From JBBQED01 sp038320345 (GTDB taxonomy: Bacteria; Bacteroidota; Bacteroidia; AKYH767-A; OLB10), in contig JBBQED010000010.1 of NCBI GenBank assembly GCA_038320345.1, positions 62,001-126,000 of the forward strand: a stretch of 64,000 bases of DNA, written 5' to 3'. Numbering within the stretch: position 1 is the stretch's first letter; each line of letters starts with the position of its first letter. Of the stretch, positions 10,001 to 18,792 are shown one piece after another. The notes under the pieces are model-generated. The model had not been told where the DNA came from, did not search any database, and saw nothing but the letters and a program-made list of their open reading frames with translations. Made by a program: the position numbers and the translations under genes.

Positions 10001-10948
10001 ACTCCCAACAGTATCCACCCATATTGACTGCACAGTATCGCCGGTTGACCAATTATAATTATGACACTCGGGCATCGATAACAAAACACTATCACCAGGA
10101 CAGATATAAACGGTATCAACAGGAGAATTACCAATACTTCCATTAACATACAACGGAATTTCACCTAAAGCATTAAAGGAATTTCCTTCTAAGAAAACTC
10201 CGGAATCATATACGCCATCGCATTGATCTGCTATCGCCAGTTTAAGGTGATAAATTTCGCAAGGACGAACACGCGCTGCAGCAGTAAGCACTGTGGTGAA
10301 TCCATCATACTGTAAAAACACATCTCCTGTATTATCTCTCCAGTAAGCACAATTCATGCAAGGTCCATTTGGTGGAACACCACCTGGTGATGGGCCATTG
10401 TTTACATTATCAATCGTTACAGGAGTTGTTGTACCAGGAATTAAAGCAATGTTGGTGTTATTAAAATTAGGACCAGTAATAAAAAATCCAAAGATGTCGT
10501 TACAACCTGTATTCACAAAATCGCTATATTCTTCTGATCCGAAAACGAATTTAAATTCCACCGAATCTGTAGCTACCATGAAATCAAATTCAAGCACTGA
10601 AGCATTAAAAGTAGTCGCACCTAATGCATTTAAAGTGGCATCTCCTGGGGCACCGTTATCAGTTCCTTGTCCTGCACTATTATTCGGTCCAATGGCATTA
10701 GATACTGATCCAGAAGTAAGCATGATACCACTCGTGATACCCAGATTACAACCACCAGTACAGGAGAAAGTGCCACGGGCACCATTCGCTCCGGTATATT
10801 GGATGTTTCTAGCATACACTCCAGTACCCACAAAAACTCCTTTCACCATCATCGAATCGGTCATGGCGGTAGATACAGTAAGTTGAGCTTGAACATTCAA
10901 ACTGTAGAGGAAAAAAAACAAAAGAAATCGCGTGGTGATGTTCTTCAT
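7064..10948 (-). CDS. Giant secreted adhesin: choice-of-anchor L, repeat array, PKD, gliding-associated C-terminal domain
   Basis: 1294 aa. A signal peptide is followed by a choice-of-anchor-L-type domain (about 25-250, with GSEEYSDFVN and NDIFGFFI). Then come eleven tandem Ig-like repeats of about 80 aa, each with a Y-x-WS-(T/N/D)-G core and TYTVTVTDANGC-like end, two PKD domains (WTFGDGTSS and WSFDDNTSS), and the CHU_C/type B T9SS sorting domain (FIPNGFTPNDDGKNDVF to the C-terminus). It is exported by T9SS and probably displayed on the surface as an adhesin or in gliding. The ATG is four bases downstream of a TATATTTG element, so the mRNA may be leaderless. Confidence 0.92.
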   Translation of the reverse strand: MKNITTRFLLFFFLYSLNVQAQLTVSTAMTDSMMVKGVFVGTGVYARNIQYTGANGARGTFSCTGGCNLGITSGIMLTSGSVSNAIGPNNSAGQGTDNGAPGDATLNALGATTFNASVLEFDFMVATDSVEFKFVFGSEEYSDFVNTGCNDIFGFFITGPNFNNTNIALIPGTTTPVTIDNVNNGPSPGGVPPNGPCMNCAYWRDNTGDVFLQYDGFTTVLTAAARVRPCEIYHLKLAIADQCDGVYDSGVFLEGNSFNALGEIPLYVNGSIGNSPVDTVYICPGDSVLLSMPECHNYNWSTGDTVQSIWVDTVGSYVAYTFNGVDCFAFTSQASVQWAPNTAIITPSGTTNLCAGDSVTLTSNIGNAYLWSTGDTTRSITVLTAGNYIVTVDNGGNCIAISSPVQVTVTGLTVNITTSGPTTFCQGGTVTLTADPAPNYLWSNGAVTQSISAIASGSYTVTVSSAGCSSTTTQTVTVNSNPVPVITGNPAGCAGLADTLYAPPGFISYLWSGGQTSIINIVNTSGTYTTTVTDNNGCTGSASIVVNMLPFTPPIIAAPTSFCAGTQAQLDAGAGYSNYVWSNGASGQQINTSSGGPFTVTVTAANGCTGTASATIILNALPNPAINGMTAFCQNDSAALTAASPGLNYLWSTGNITSSLWVNQAGTYTLTVTDANSCSASSNHTVSVNALPLVQITGDFIVCQGDPGDFNAGSGFSNYLWSNGGVTAQIAPLVSGTYTVTVTDANGCQNTDNEILTVNSLPTPTLSGTLSFCSGTSTTLQSVTSYASYAWSDGTTGNSIVVNAPGSYTLTVTDANSCIGSETTQVNMNPLPQPVLATSVAVCSGDSIQLTPGVFNSYQWSDGSVLPGLWTGSAGNYTVTVTDNNGCINSTSGSVAINSLPTPLITGPTAICSGETAVLNASAAYSQYQWSNGGTGITTQVLYDGTYTVTVTDANGCKGSDDYYLKVNPLPLISISGDHDFCDGASTTLITTSGQGTYLWSDGSTGNSIFVSTSDNYKVTVTTPEGCSLTDAYLVTVHPNPVVAFSADAIISCTEVSIKFNNQSQYDPGSVFLWTFGDGTSSASDQPIHAYPTTGSFLATLLITTPYGCQDSDTSTITTSTPLPPIASFIPSSRVVSVFNSEISFTNTSKNATRYKWSFDDNTSSEDENPVHRFVNVGEIKVSLKAWNGVECYDETEMTLQIVPLFIPNGFTPNDDGKNDVFFDGTPVLNSLSYDMRIFDRWGKLIYQSASQLQPWDGFVDGQQASEGVYTYLIRIVTLDGKPYEYRGTFSLLR

Positions 10949-10952
10949 ACTT

Positions 10953-10960
10953 CAAATATA
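10953..10960 (-). promoter_or_regulatory. -7 element abutting the adhesin start codon
   Basis: On the minus strand this reads TATATTTG, with only four bases between its G and the ATG at 10948. Transcription starting about seven bases downstream would begin at or inside the start codon. Confidence 0.55.
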
Positions 10961-11206
10961 AGGATAAAAGTATGCGAAAAGTAGTTTAACCTTTTAAAAT
11001 AGAGCCAACTAGATGTTAAATTACATGAACGGTCAAGGTTTCGGGGTAAAACCCGAATTTAAAGACAGCTTTATTAATAAGGAATCTTAACGATTTTTAG
11101 GGCAATTGAAAATTGAATTGATTTATTCAACAGGAAAAGGCCGCTTAGAAACGGATGCAGAAAAACTCCGGAAAAGGCAGGAAACAGGGTACTTGAAAAA
11201 GCAGCT

Positions 11207-11446
11207 TTAAGCTGATTCGGCGAGAATAATTACTTTATTTTTCAGCATTTCAACAACGCCACCCTTTACTTCAAAACTTTCTTCACCGGCCGGCGTTTTT
11301 ATTTTAACTTTTCCGTTCACCAATGTTGAAATAATGGCGGCATGATTTTCTAGCATCTGAAAACGACCTTTTGCACCGGGAACCATAACCGAAGTTACTT
11401 CGCCTTCAAATACTTTTTTATCAGGGGTAATAATTTCAAGATACAT
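11207..11446 (-). CDS. atpC: F1Fo ATP synthase epsilon subunit
   Basis: 79 aa, covering only the N-terminal beta-sandwich (LEIITPDKKVFEGEV, MVPGAKGRFQMLENHAAI). The C-terminal helical hairpin that inhibits ATP hydrolysis in Escherichia coli is absent, as is usual in Bacteroidota. It lies 64 bases after atpD on the same strand and forms an atpDC unit. The remaining synthase genes are not in this window, which is the normal split arrangement in this phylum. Confidence 0.95.
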   Translation of the reverse strand: MYLEIITPDKKVFEGEVTSVMVPGAKGRFQMLENHAAIISTLVNGKVKIKTPAGEESFEVKGGVVEMLKNKVIILAESA

Positions 11447-11510
11447 ACTGATGATTTTTAATAATCAGGAGATGAAACTAGCATTTAGCATCATCTCCTG
11501 ATGAAATAAA

Positions 11511-13013
11511 TTATTTAGATTCTGCAATCAATTTTTTACCTTTTTCGATTGCATCTTCGATAGTACCAACAAGGTTGAATGCTGCTTCTGGATATTCATC
11601 CACTTCACCATTCATAATCATTTTAAATCCTTTGATAGTCTCTTCAATTGGAACGAGAACACCTTTTAATCCAGTGAACTGTTCAGCAACGTGGAAAGGC
11701 TGAGAGAGGAAACGTTGAACACGACGTGCGCGGTGAACGGTAGTTTTATCTTCATCACTTAACTCGTCCATACCAAGGATGGCAATGATATCTTGAAGCT
11801 CTTTGTAACGTTGTAAAATTTCTTTCACACGTTGAGCAGTATTGTAATGATCTTCTCCTACAACAGCAGGGGAGAGGATTCGAGAAGTAGAATCCAAAGG
11901 ATCTACTGCAGGGTAAATTCCTAACTCAGCAATCTTACGACTCAATACAGTAGTAGCATCTAAGTGAGCGAAAGTTGTTGCAGGAGCAGGATCGGTAAGA
12001 TCATCCGCAGGAACATACACCGCCTGTACCGAAGTGATAGAACCACGTTTGGTAGAGGTAATCCGTTCTTGCATCGCTCCCATTTCAGTTGCGAGTGTAG
12101 GCTGATAACCTACTGCTGATGGCATCCGTCCTAAGAGCGCGGATACTTCAGAACCTGCTTGGGTGAAACGGAAGATATTATCAATAAAGAAGAGGATATC
12201 ACGACCGCCAGATTTCTCATCACCATCACGGAAATATTCAGCCACTGTTAATCCCGACAGGGCTACACGTGCACGTGCTCCCGGAGGTTCATTCATCTGA
12301 CCGAACACTAATGTTGCCTTTGAATCTTTCAATTTTTCATGATCGATTTTGCTGAGATCCCAGCCACCAGATTCCATACTGTGACGGAAATCATCACCGT
12401 AATTAATTACGCCTGACTCAAGGAACTCACGTAAAAGGTCATTTCCTTCACGCGTACGTTCACCCACTCCGGCAAAAACAGAAAGACCAGCATATGCTTT
12501 CGCGATATTATTTACCAGCTCCATGATCAATACGGTTTTACCTACTCCGGCACCACCAAACAGACCGATTTTTCCTCCTTTGGAATAAGGCTCGAGCAAG
12601 TCGATAACTTTAATCCCAGTAAAGAGAACTTCAGCTTCTGTAGAAAGATCTTCAAAGCGAGGAGCATCACGGTGGATAGGCATTCCGTTTACTTTAGAAA
12701 CAGGGCCAATACCATCAATAGCTTCACCAACTACATTAAAGAGACGACCTTTGATAGCATCTCCTACCGGCATTTTAATGGCGGTTCCAGTAGCGATAAC
12801 TTCCATTCCACGCACTAATCCGTCAGTAGAGTCCATCGCAATAGCACGAACCGTGTCTTCTCCGATATGTTGTTGACATTCCAGAACGATGGTCTGGCCA
12901 TTAGGACGGGTGATTTCAAGAGCTTCGAGAATATTCGGGATATGGGATCCTTCCACATCGAAACTTACGTCGATAACCGGTCCGATAACCTGAACGATTT
13001 TACCTTTATTCAT
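11511..13013 (-). CDS. atpD: F1Fo ATP synthase beta subunit
   Basis: 500 aa. Walker A GGAGVGKT is at about residues 153-160, the GERTREGNDL catalytic-Glu segment follows, then ILFFIDNIFRFTQAGSEVSALLGRMPSAVGYQPTL (Walker B) and the C-terminal helical domain including the GMDELSDED DELSEED-like motif. It is the catalytic subunit of the membrane ATP synthase. It is transcribed with atpC from a promoter element at 13050-13057. Confidence 0.98.
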   Translation of the reverse strand: MNKGKIVQVIGPVIDVSFDVEGSHIPNILEALEITRPNGQTIVLECQQHIGEDTVRAIAMDSTDGLVRGMEVIATGTAIKMPVGDAIKGRLFNVVGEAIDGIGPVSKVNGMPIHRDAPRFEDLSTEAEVLFTGIKVIDLLEPYSKGGKIGLFGGAGVGKTVLIMELVNNIAKAYAGLSVFAGVGERTREGNDLLREFLESGVINYGDDFRHSMESGGWDLSKIDHEKLKDSKATLVFGQMNEPPGARARVALSGLTVAEYFRDGDEKSGGRDILFFIDNIFRFTQAGSEVSALLGRMPSAVGYQPTLATEMGAMQERITSTKRGSITSVQAVYVPADDLTDPAPATTFAHLDATTVLSRKIAELGIYPAVDPLDSTSRILSPAVVGEDHYNTAQRVKEILQRYKELQDIIAILGMDELSDEDKTTVHRARRVQRFLSQPFHVAEQFTGLKGVLVPIEETIKGFKMIMNGEVDEYPEAAFNLVGTIEDAIEKGKKLIAESK

Positions 13014-13049
13014 TGCAAACGTTAATTAAGGAGTTTGAATTTGAGGGTG

Positions 13050-13057
13050 CAAAAATA
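13050..13057 (-). promoter_or_regulatory. -7 element for atpDC
   Basis: The minus-strand sequence is TATTTTTG (TAnnTTTG). It lies about 37 bases before the atpD start. Confidence 0.5.
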
Positions 13058-13181
13058 GTTAAAAAGCGCTTTGCTCGGAAGTAAATCCTAATTTAGCAGC
13101 CTTGAAAACTTATTAACACGAAAGGCTAATCTGTTGAAAATGAATCTATCTTACCCTGCCTGAGTGTTTTCCAATTAAATT

Positions 13182-14105
13182 ATGCAGATTTATCGCCACC
13201 TCGATGAGGTTCCAGTACTCGAAAAACCAGTTATGACGTTGGGTACTTTCGATGGAGTTCACCTCGGTCATCAGAAAATTCTGGCTCGCCTGAAGGAAGT
13301 TGCTCGTGTAGCCGGTGGGGAGGTAGTGCTGCTTACTTTTTATCCGCATCCGCGTAAGGTTTTGTTTCCCGATAAGCATGATCTTCAATTGATTAATACC
13401 CTCGAAGAGAAAATTAAAATGCTTAGTAGTCAGGGTGTTCAACATCTGATTATTCATCCTTTTGATGAGGCATTCTCACATTTAGATCATGAAACATTTG
13501 TAAGAGAGATCCTCGTAGAGAAGCTTCGGGTAAATACGTTGGTGATTGGTTACGATCATCAGTTTGGGCGTAATCGAAAAGGATCGTTTAAAGAATTGAC
13601 AGAACTGGCTCCTATTCTTAATTTTAAAGTGGAGGAAATTCCAGAACAAGATATTGCAGAAGTAGCTGTTAGCTCCACCCGCATTCGTAAAGCGCTTCAT
13701 AACGGAGAAATTGAAATCGCTAATGAATTGTTGGGCTATGATTATTCCCTAAGTGGAAAGGTGGTGCAGGGTAAAGAAATCGGCAGAACGCTAGGATATC
13801 CAACAGCTAATATTCAACCCGATGATTCCGATAAACTGATTCCTGCAAATGGAATTTATGCGGTGCTGGTAGATGTAGAAGGACAGACATTCAAAGGAGC
13901 GATGAGCATAGGTAACCGTCCAACTTTTGATAACGGTGAACGTTCAGTGGAGGTTTTTCTGATTGATTTTAATGGGGATTTGTATGGAAAAAGGCTTACT
14001 GTTCATTTCAGGTATTTCCTTCGCCCAGAGTTAAAATTTGATTCGGTAGAGGCATTAATAGCCCAGATGGATAAAGATATTATCCGTTGTACCGAACTAC
14101 TTTGA
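13182..14105 (+). CDS. ribF: Bifunctional riboflavin kinase / FAD synthetase
   Basis: 307 aa. The N-terminal FMN adenylyltransferase domain has GTFDGVHLGHQ (residues 21-31), YPHPRKVLF and SSTRIRKAL. The C-terminal flavokinase domain has GRTLGYPTANI, NGIYAV and a terminal acidic helix. The enzyme makes FMN and then FAD from riboflavin in the cytosol. It is divergent from atpDC. The length and both halves match the family. Confidence 0.97.
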   Translation: MQIYRHLDEVPVLEKPVMTLGTFDGVHLGHQKILARLKEVARVAGGEVVLLTFYPHPRKVLFPDKHDLQLINTLEEKIKMLSSQGVQHLIIHPFDEAFSHLDHETFVREILVEKLRVNTLVIGYDHQFGRNRKGSFKELTELAPILNFKVEEIPEQDIAEVAVSSTRIRKALHNGEIEIANELLGYDYSLSGKVVQGKEIGRTLGYPTANIQPDDSDKLIPANGIYAVLVDVEGQTFKGAMSIGNRPTFDNGERSVEVFLIDFNGDLYGKRLTVHFRYFLRPELKFDSVEALIAQMDKDIIRCTELL

Positions 14106-14169
14106 TTTCTATTCGTTTAAAAGGGTGAGTTCAAACTTCGGGTTGTTCAATAATATGTACGATCCTGCG

Positions 14170-14197
14170 TTTGACTTAGTATTCCCTCATAACTTTG
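14170..14197 (+). promoter_or_regulatory. Promoter overlapping the 5' end of the LRR gene
   Basis: TTTG (14170-14173), a 16-base spacer, then TAACTTTG (14190-14197) matches the phylum consensus. It lies inside the longest open reading of the next gene and six bases before an in-frame GTG, which argues for the GTG start. Confidence 0.65.
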
Positions 14198-14202
14198 CAT
14201 CA

Positions 14203-14808
14203 GTGAAAAAAGGATTGTTTCTGCTTATTGTGTTTTGTACATTCTTTCATGGAAGGATGCATGGACAAAATGTGCTCGATTCACTAACGCTTTCTCAACA
14301 AAAGGTTTTTCGATCCTTAGCAGCTGCACAATTGCAACCAGATTCAGTTTTTCGTCTCGATTTAAGTAAGAAAAAATTAAAAAGTTTACCCGAAGAAATT
14401 AAAAATTTCAAGAATTTACAAGAGCTAAAAATCTCTCGGAACGATCTCAAAGAATTACCGGAATGGATCGGAGACCTCCAAAATCTCACTTCACTGGATG
14501 CTAGTAATAATGAACTTGCAGCCCTTCCTCCCGAAATTGGTAAATTAAAAAATTTAGTATTTCTAGGTCTTAATCGAAATATTATCGAATCACTCCCTCA
14601 TGAAATCGGGATGCTCAGCAAACTGGAAATTATCGAGATGTGGGATAATGAACTCGATTCCATTCCTGACGAAATGAAGAATCTTCATAGTTTGCGTGTC
14701 TTCGAATTGCGAGGGATACTTTTCACTGAATCTGCACAACGTCAGATAGAGGAATTGCTGCCGGATACACAAATTTATTTTTCACCCAGCTGTAATTGCG
14801 GGGATTGA
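14203..14808 (+). CDS. Secreted leucine-rich-repeat protein
   Basis: About 201 aa from GTG 14203. A signal peptide (KKGLFLLIVFCTFFHGRMHG) is followed by about five 23-residue LRRs with the LxxLPxxIGxLxxLxxLxxxxN pattern, and a short Cys-containing tail (SPSCNCGD). The open frame extends back to an ATG at 14125, but a promoter occupies that stretch and the extra 26 residues would precede the signal peptide, so the GTG is preferred. LRR domains bind proteins. The partner here is unknown. Confidence 0.75.
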   Translation: MKKGLFLLIVFCTFFHGRMHGQNVLDSLTLSQQKVFRSLAAAQLQPDSVFRLDLSKKKLKSLPEEIKNFKNLQELKISRNDLKELPEWIGDLQNLTSLDASNNELAALPPEIGKLKNLVFLGLNRNIIESLPHEIGMLSKLEIIEMWDNELDSIPDEMKNLHSLRVFELRGILFTESAQRQIEELLPDTQIYFSPSCNCGD

Positions 14809-14904
14809 TTAGGATTTTAATTCCCTAATTTCATTTGTTTTTTCAATGCTGATGATGCCTTTCAGGAGCTGAAAGTTGTTGGATATAAAATTTCCGATGG
14901 TGAG

Positions 14905-16110
14905 GTGAACATTGTTCTACAGGATGATTATGTTTGTCGGAATCAATTCACATCGTTATTAATAGTGGAAGAAGGATTATCTCCGGGCAAGATTGCTTGG
15001 CAACGATTAAAGAAAAACCGCAGCGGCATGTTCGGTTTGATCGTGATTGTAGCTTCCGTTTTTATTGCAGTTGCTTGCTATTGGATTGTTCCTGACCATA
15101 CACCTTTCAGTAATACAATGTCGCTTCCAGTTAGCTTACAGCATCCTGGATTTAAATCTACATTTCTAAAAATTCCCCGTAAGGAAGTAGAGTCTGCTAA
15201 TTTTTTCGAGCGGATGATTTCAGGTTCACCTGCCGCATACAGTTATATTCCCTTACAGCGATGGCAACTAAAAGGAGATACGATTTATTATGAAGAGTTC
15301 AGCGGAGATCTATCGGTACCAGGATTAAACGGACAGGTTCCAATCCTTGCCCTTGCAGGAGCAGAAATTCTTCAATATCCGACCTCCGAGCGTGAGAAAA
15401 TTATTCAGGAAAACTATATTGTTCAGAAGCGTTTCATTTTAGGAACGGATCGTTTCGGACGAGATTTATTTAGTCGGCTGATGGTAGGCACCCGTGTTTC
15501 ATTATCCGTAGGTTTAATAGCCGTAGTGATCTCTCTCATTATTGGAATTGCTCTTGGATCATTGGCTGGATATTTTCGAGGATGGGTAGATAAAATAATT
15601 GTTTGGGTGATAAATGTGGTATGGTCAATTCCTACATTATTATTAGTGGTTGCCATCACGATGGCATTGGGAAAAGGATTTGCTCAAGTATTTATTGCAG
15701 TCGGATTAACGATGTGGGTGGAGGTAGCAAGGTTAGTGCGCGGACAGTTTTTTGCGCTGCGTGAACAGCAATTTGTTGAGGCAGGAAGAGCATTAGGATA
15801 TCGAAATGGCAGAATAATTTTAAAGCATATTCTCCCGAATATCATCGGACCCGTGATTGTAATTGCTGCTTCTAATTTCGCTTCAGCAATTTTGCTTGAG
15901 GCAGGATTGAGTTTTTTAGGAATGGGAGCACAACCTCCAATGCCGAGTTGGGGCATGATGATCAAGGAGAACTATGGATACATCGTAGTTGATGCTGCTT
16001 ATCTAGCGATCTGGCCAGGGATAGCAATTGCAACGATGGTATTATCTTTTACCCTACTCGGTAATGGACTGCGTGATGCTTTTGATGCACGATCAGTGAG
16101 TGGAACATGA
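14905..16110 (+). CDS. Oligopeptide/dipeptide ABC transporter permease (OppC/DppC type)
   Basis: About 401 aa. An N-terminal membrane segment (GLIVIVASVFIAVACYWIV) is followed by a roughly 100-residue periplasmic insertion and five further membrane helices. The EAA loop that contacts the ATPase reads EAGRALGYRNGRIILKHILPN. The long insertion is usual for Bacteroidota members. The start is uncertain: GTG 14905 or GTG 14965 (VEEGLSPGKIAWQ), and the frame is open upstream to 14821. No ATPase or binding-protein gene adjoins it, so partners are elsewhere. Confidence 0.85.
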   Translation: MNIVLQDDYVCRNQFTSLLIVEEGLSPGKIAWQRLKKNRSGMFGLIVIVASVFIAVACYWIVPDHTPFSNTMSLPVSLQHPGFKSTFLKIPRKEVESANFFERMISGSPAAYSYIPLQRWQLKGDTIYYEEFSGDLSVPGLNGQVPILALAGAEILQYPTSEREKIIQENYIVQKRFILGTDRFGRDLFSRLMVGTRVSLSVGLIAVVISLIIGIALGSLAGYFRGWVDKIIVWVINVVWSIPTLLLVVAITMALGKGFAQVFIAVGLTMWVEVARLVRGQFFALREQQFVEAGRALGYRNGRIILKHILPNIIGPVIVIAASNFASAILLEAGLSFLGMGAQPPMPSWGMMIKENYGYIVVDAAYLAIWPGIAIATMVLSFTLLGNGLRDAFDARSVSGT

Positions 16111-16137
16111 TCTTCATCATTGATCGAAAAATAGAAT

Positions 16138-16833
16138 TTAACCTCCAATCCAACTCGCAATAAAATAAGCAGCACCGGCAGCCAGTGCACCCACAGCAGC
16201 AGTACGTAATGCTCCGGAGATAGGATTTTGTCCGGTAACTTTACTTTTAAAGAAGCCAAAAATCAGCAGTGCTAAGAGGGTGATGATAGAAGAGTAAACA
16301 ATACCTTCATGAGGGTGATCGGTAAAAAGATAAGCACTTAATGGGATCATTCCCCCTGCGATATAAGAGAGTGCAATATTGGCAGCGCTATTCCGCGCTC
16401 TTTTTTCATGAGGCTCTTCTAAGCCCAATTCAAATCTCATCATAAAGTCGACCCACTTATCTTTATTCTGCGACAATTCATCAGTTACCAATTCTTGAGT
16501 AGGTTTAGAAATACCATACTCTTCAAGGATATCACGGATCTCTTGCTTCTCTCTTTCAGGAACTCTATCTACTTCATCATATTCTCTTTTTAATTCAGAG
16601 TGATAATGATCCACTTCTGTTTTTCCTGCCAGATAGCCACCTAATCCCATTGCAATAGATCCCGCAATAATTTCAGCCACGCCGGCAGTAATGATAATCG
16701 TATTGGAATCCACGGCACCTGATAATCCAGCTGCGAGTGCAAAGGGAACTGTCAAGCCGTCGGCCATTCCGATAACGATATCTTTAACAAGATCAGAGCT
16801 AGTGAAGTGCTCTTCTTCGTGGTGCATATGCAT
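16138..16833 (-). CDS. VIT1/CCC1 transporter family protein (Fe/Mn)
   Basis: 231 aa. A His-rich start (MHMHHEEEH) is followed by membrane helices with GMADGLTVPFALAAGLSGA and GSIAMGLGGYLAGKTE, then a Glu-rich cytosolic loop (ELKREYDEVDRVPEREKQE) matching the metal-binding domain of VIT1, then three C-terminal helices. The family moves ferrous iron or manganese out of the cytosol. It ends 27 bases from the convergent permease gene. Confidence 0.9.
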   Translation of the reverse strand: MHMHHEEEHFTSSDLVKDIVIGMADGLTVPFALAAGLSGAVDSNTIIITAGVAEIIAGSIAMGLGGYLAGKTEVDHYHSELKREYDEVDRVPEREKQEIRDILEEYGISKPTQELVTDELSQNKDKWVDFMMRFELGLEEPHEKRARNSAANIALSYIAGGMIPLSAYLFTDHPHEGIVYSSIITLLALLIFGFFKSKVTGQNPISGALRTAAVGALAAGAAYFIASWIGG

Positions 16834-16873
16834 AGGAGAAGGATGTTTTTAGAGGGTAATCAGCAGTAAAATT

Positions 16874-16881
16874 CAAATATA
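16874..16881 (-). promoter_or_regulatory. -7 element for the VIT1-like gene
   Basis: The minus strand reads TATATTTG, about 40 bases before the start codon. Confidence 0.5.
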
Positions 16882-16963
16882 AGCACTACAAAAATGCAGA
16901 TAAAACTGATGAAGAGAAATTAAAGCAAGATGAAATTAGTACGAGAAGAATGGGGGATAGGGA

Positions 16964-17000
16964 TAAAAAAAAGAAAGGCGGATGAAACATCCGCCTTTCG
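16964..17000 (-). terminator. Intrinsic terminator of the SWIB/histone-like gene
   Basis: The stem GAAAGGCGGATG (16973-16984) pairs perfectly with CATCCGCCTTTC (16988-16999) around a three-base loop. On the minus strand it is followed by a long T run. Confidence 0.9.
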
Positions 17001-17019
17001 AGATCAGCTATTAGACTGA

Positions 17020-17508
17020 TTAAGAAAGTTGATTGTTGATGAGTTTAGTCATCTCGAACATACTAACTGTTTTACGTCCGCCAAAAACTTTTTGCAGGGC
17101 AGCGTCAGCATTGATGTTACGTCTTTCTTTTGCATCTTGAAGTTTATTCTTCTTGATGTAATCCCATACACGTTTTACAACTTCTGTACGTGGGAGTGGT
17201 TTGTTACCAACGATCGGTTGCAGAGCATCGCCGATAGCCATAGGTCTCATGAAGGCAGCGTTAGGAGTACGCTTTACTTTTGCTTTAGCTGCTTTTTTAG
17301 GAGCTGCTTTTTTAGCTGCTTTCTTAGGAGCTGCTGCCTTTTTAGGAGCTGCTGCTTTTTTAGCTGCTGCTTTTTTAGGAGCTGCTTTTTTTGCTGCTGC
17401 TTTTTTAGGAGCTGCTTTCTTTGCTGCTGCTTTTTTAGGAGCCGCTTTTTTTGCTGCTGCTTTTTTAGGAGCCGCTTTCTTAGCAGGTTTTGCTTTCTTA
17501 GTTGCCAT
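17020..17508 (-). CDS. SWIB/MDM2-domain protein with histone-H1-like Lys/Ala/Pro tail
   Basis: 162 aa. Residues 1 to about 80 are low-complexity (KKAAPKKAAAKK units, with a corresponding 20-25 bp DNA tandem repeat at about 17275-17490). Residues about 85-162 form a SWIB domain (FMRPMAIGDALQPIVGNKPLPRTEVVKRVWDYIKK to the C-terminus). The tail should bind DNA or RNA non-specifically. The fusion is common in Bacteroidota and Chlamydiae and is presumed nucleoid-associated. Long frames on the opposite strand are shadows of the repeat. Confidence 0.92.
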   Translation of the reverse strand: MATKKAKPAKKAAPKKAAAKKAAPKKAAAKKAAPKKAAAKKAAPKKAAAKKAAAPKKAAAPKKAAKKAAPKKAAKAKVKRTPNAAFMRPMAIGDALQPIVGNKPLPRTEVVKRVWDYIKKNKLQDAKERRNINADAALQKVFGGRKTVSMFEMTKLINNQLS

Positions 17509-17734
17509 TGTGATTAATTGTTAATGATATGGTGATTAATAGTTAATAATCTAATTCTGATGAGTGTAAATTTACTATCAGAATTTCTCCAGAGGGAGCC
17601 CCCTCTGAGAATTTATTAACATCTCCACCTTTAAAAATTGTTAATTTCAGAGAGAGTTTCAGAGGTAAAAAAGAAGTGCTCAGAGGGAGGGCATCTGTAA
17701 GAGTGAAAAAACAATGTTTTCAGAGGAGAAATCA

Positions 17735-18631
17735 TTATTTTTTATGATGTGATAAGAGTAGGAGCCAGGCTTCTTTTACTTCTCCTCTACTGAGTAATTC
17801 GTGTGCTGCAAGATGAACTGCACTTGTTAAATTCTCATCATCTCCCTGTAAAGCGTCAAATAAATTCCGCACTTCTTCGCGCTCTGCGAAAGTTTTTATT
17901 TCATCACTCAGAGGAAGTGATTCCGTGTTCCCGAGCATTCCTAAGTCGTTTCCTGATAAAATTTTACTCGTCCTGAATTCTTCTGGCAACTGATCGATTC
18001 CAATACCGAGAGTCGCCAGCGGCTTTGGAACAACAAAGAGTCCTTTGGCCGCCCTAGTGTACCAATCGCCCCCTAATCGTGCAACCTGATCGATTTTATG
18101 GGGGTCAATCAAGCCTTTTTCATCCAGTACGCTTTCGTCAATGTGCATCATTACGATTTCACAAATCACCAGATTGGCGGCACCACCTCTTACTCCCGTC
18201 TCAATTACTTGACGCACTTTGCATTCAATTTGTACTGGAGCTTCCTTCACTCTTGGAGCTTTTACCAATTCGGATGGAATAGCCGTAAATCCTGCTTTCT
18301 CAAATTCATTTACTCCCTTGGCATACTCAGTACTAGCAAGCGACATTTGCTGCACCATATTGTAATTAACGATGTTTACCACCACATCATCTACCTGCCT
18401 TACATTTTCCAAGGTATGCTTCACACTACCATCACGGCCTCTCAACGCCGGACTGAAAATCAATAGTGGAGGATTAGACCCGAAGGCATTAAAAAAACTA
18501 AAAGGGCTGAGGTTGGGCTGCCCATTTTTATCGATACTGCTCACAAAAGCGATAGGTCGAGGAGCTATTGCCCCCAGCATATAGGCGTGTAATTCCTGCG
18601 TTTTAACATCTTTTGGGTTGATACTGCGCAT
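17735..18631 (-). CDS. Flavin reductase-like protein (FMN-binding split barrel)
   Basis: 298 aa. It has the split-barrel signature IAPRPIAFVSSIDKNGQPNLSPFSFFNAFGSNPPLLIFSP and the central CKVRQVIETG...NLVICEIVMMHID. The family binds FMN and often reduces flavins or acts with a partner monooxygenase. The C-terminal 70 residues are helical and less conserved. The substrate is unknown and no partner oxygenase lies nearby. Confidence 0.85.
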   Translation of the reverse strand: MRSINPKDVKTQELHAYMLGAIAPRPIAFVSSIDKNGQPNLSPFSFFNAFGSNPPLLIFSPALRGRDGSVKHTLENVRQVDDVVVNIVNYNMVQQMSLASTEYAKGVNEFEKAGFTAIPSELVKAPRVKEAPVQIECKVRQVIETGVRGGAANLVICEIVMMHIDESVLDEKGLIDPHKIDQVARLGGDWYTRAAKGLFVVPKPLATLGIGIDQLPEEFRTSKILSGNDLGMLGNTESLPLSDEIKTFAEREEVRNLFDALQGDDENLTSAVHLAAHELLSRGEVKEAWLLLLSHHKK

Positions 18632-18719
18632 TTTATGATTTTTTTAAGCGTGATTTTTCTGTTCTGCTAAATTGATAATTTATCTGCATGTAGATCTTCT
18701 CTCTTCCCGAAAAGATTGC

Positions 18720-18727
18720 TATTTTTG
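18720..18727 (+). promoter_or_regulatory. -7 element upstream of tRNA-Leu
   Basis: TATTTTTG (TAnnTTTG) lies 66 bases before the tRNA. Confidence 0.4.
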
Positions 18728-18792
18728 CGGCCCGTTCCGACTGAAGTCCTAAAGTTCAGTCCTCCAGTTCGGGAAGTTAAAGTTCTTTACAA

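Noticed and set aside
7461..10886. Plus-strand frames within the adhesin gene
   Set aside because: Shadows of the repeat-rich minus-strand gene. No start context or family similarity.
17029..17524. Two long plus-strand open frames rich in Cys/Phe/Ser or Ala/Phe/Leu
   Set aside because: They are antisense readings of the Lys/Ala/Pro repeat of the SWIB protein. The composition is explained by the repeat.
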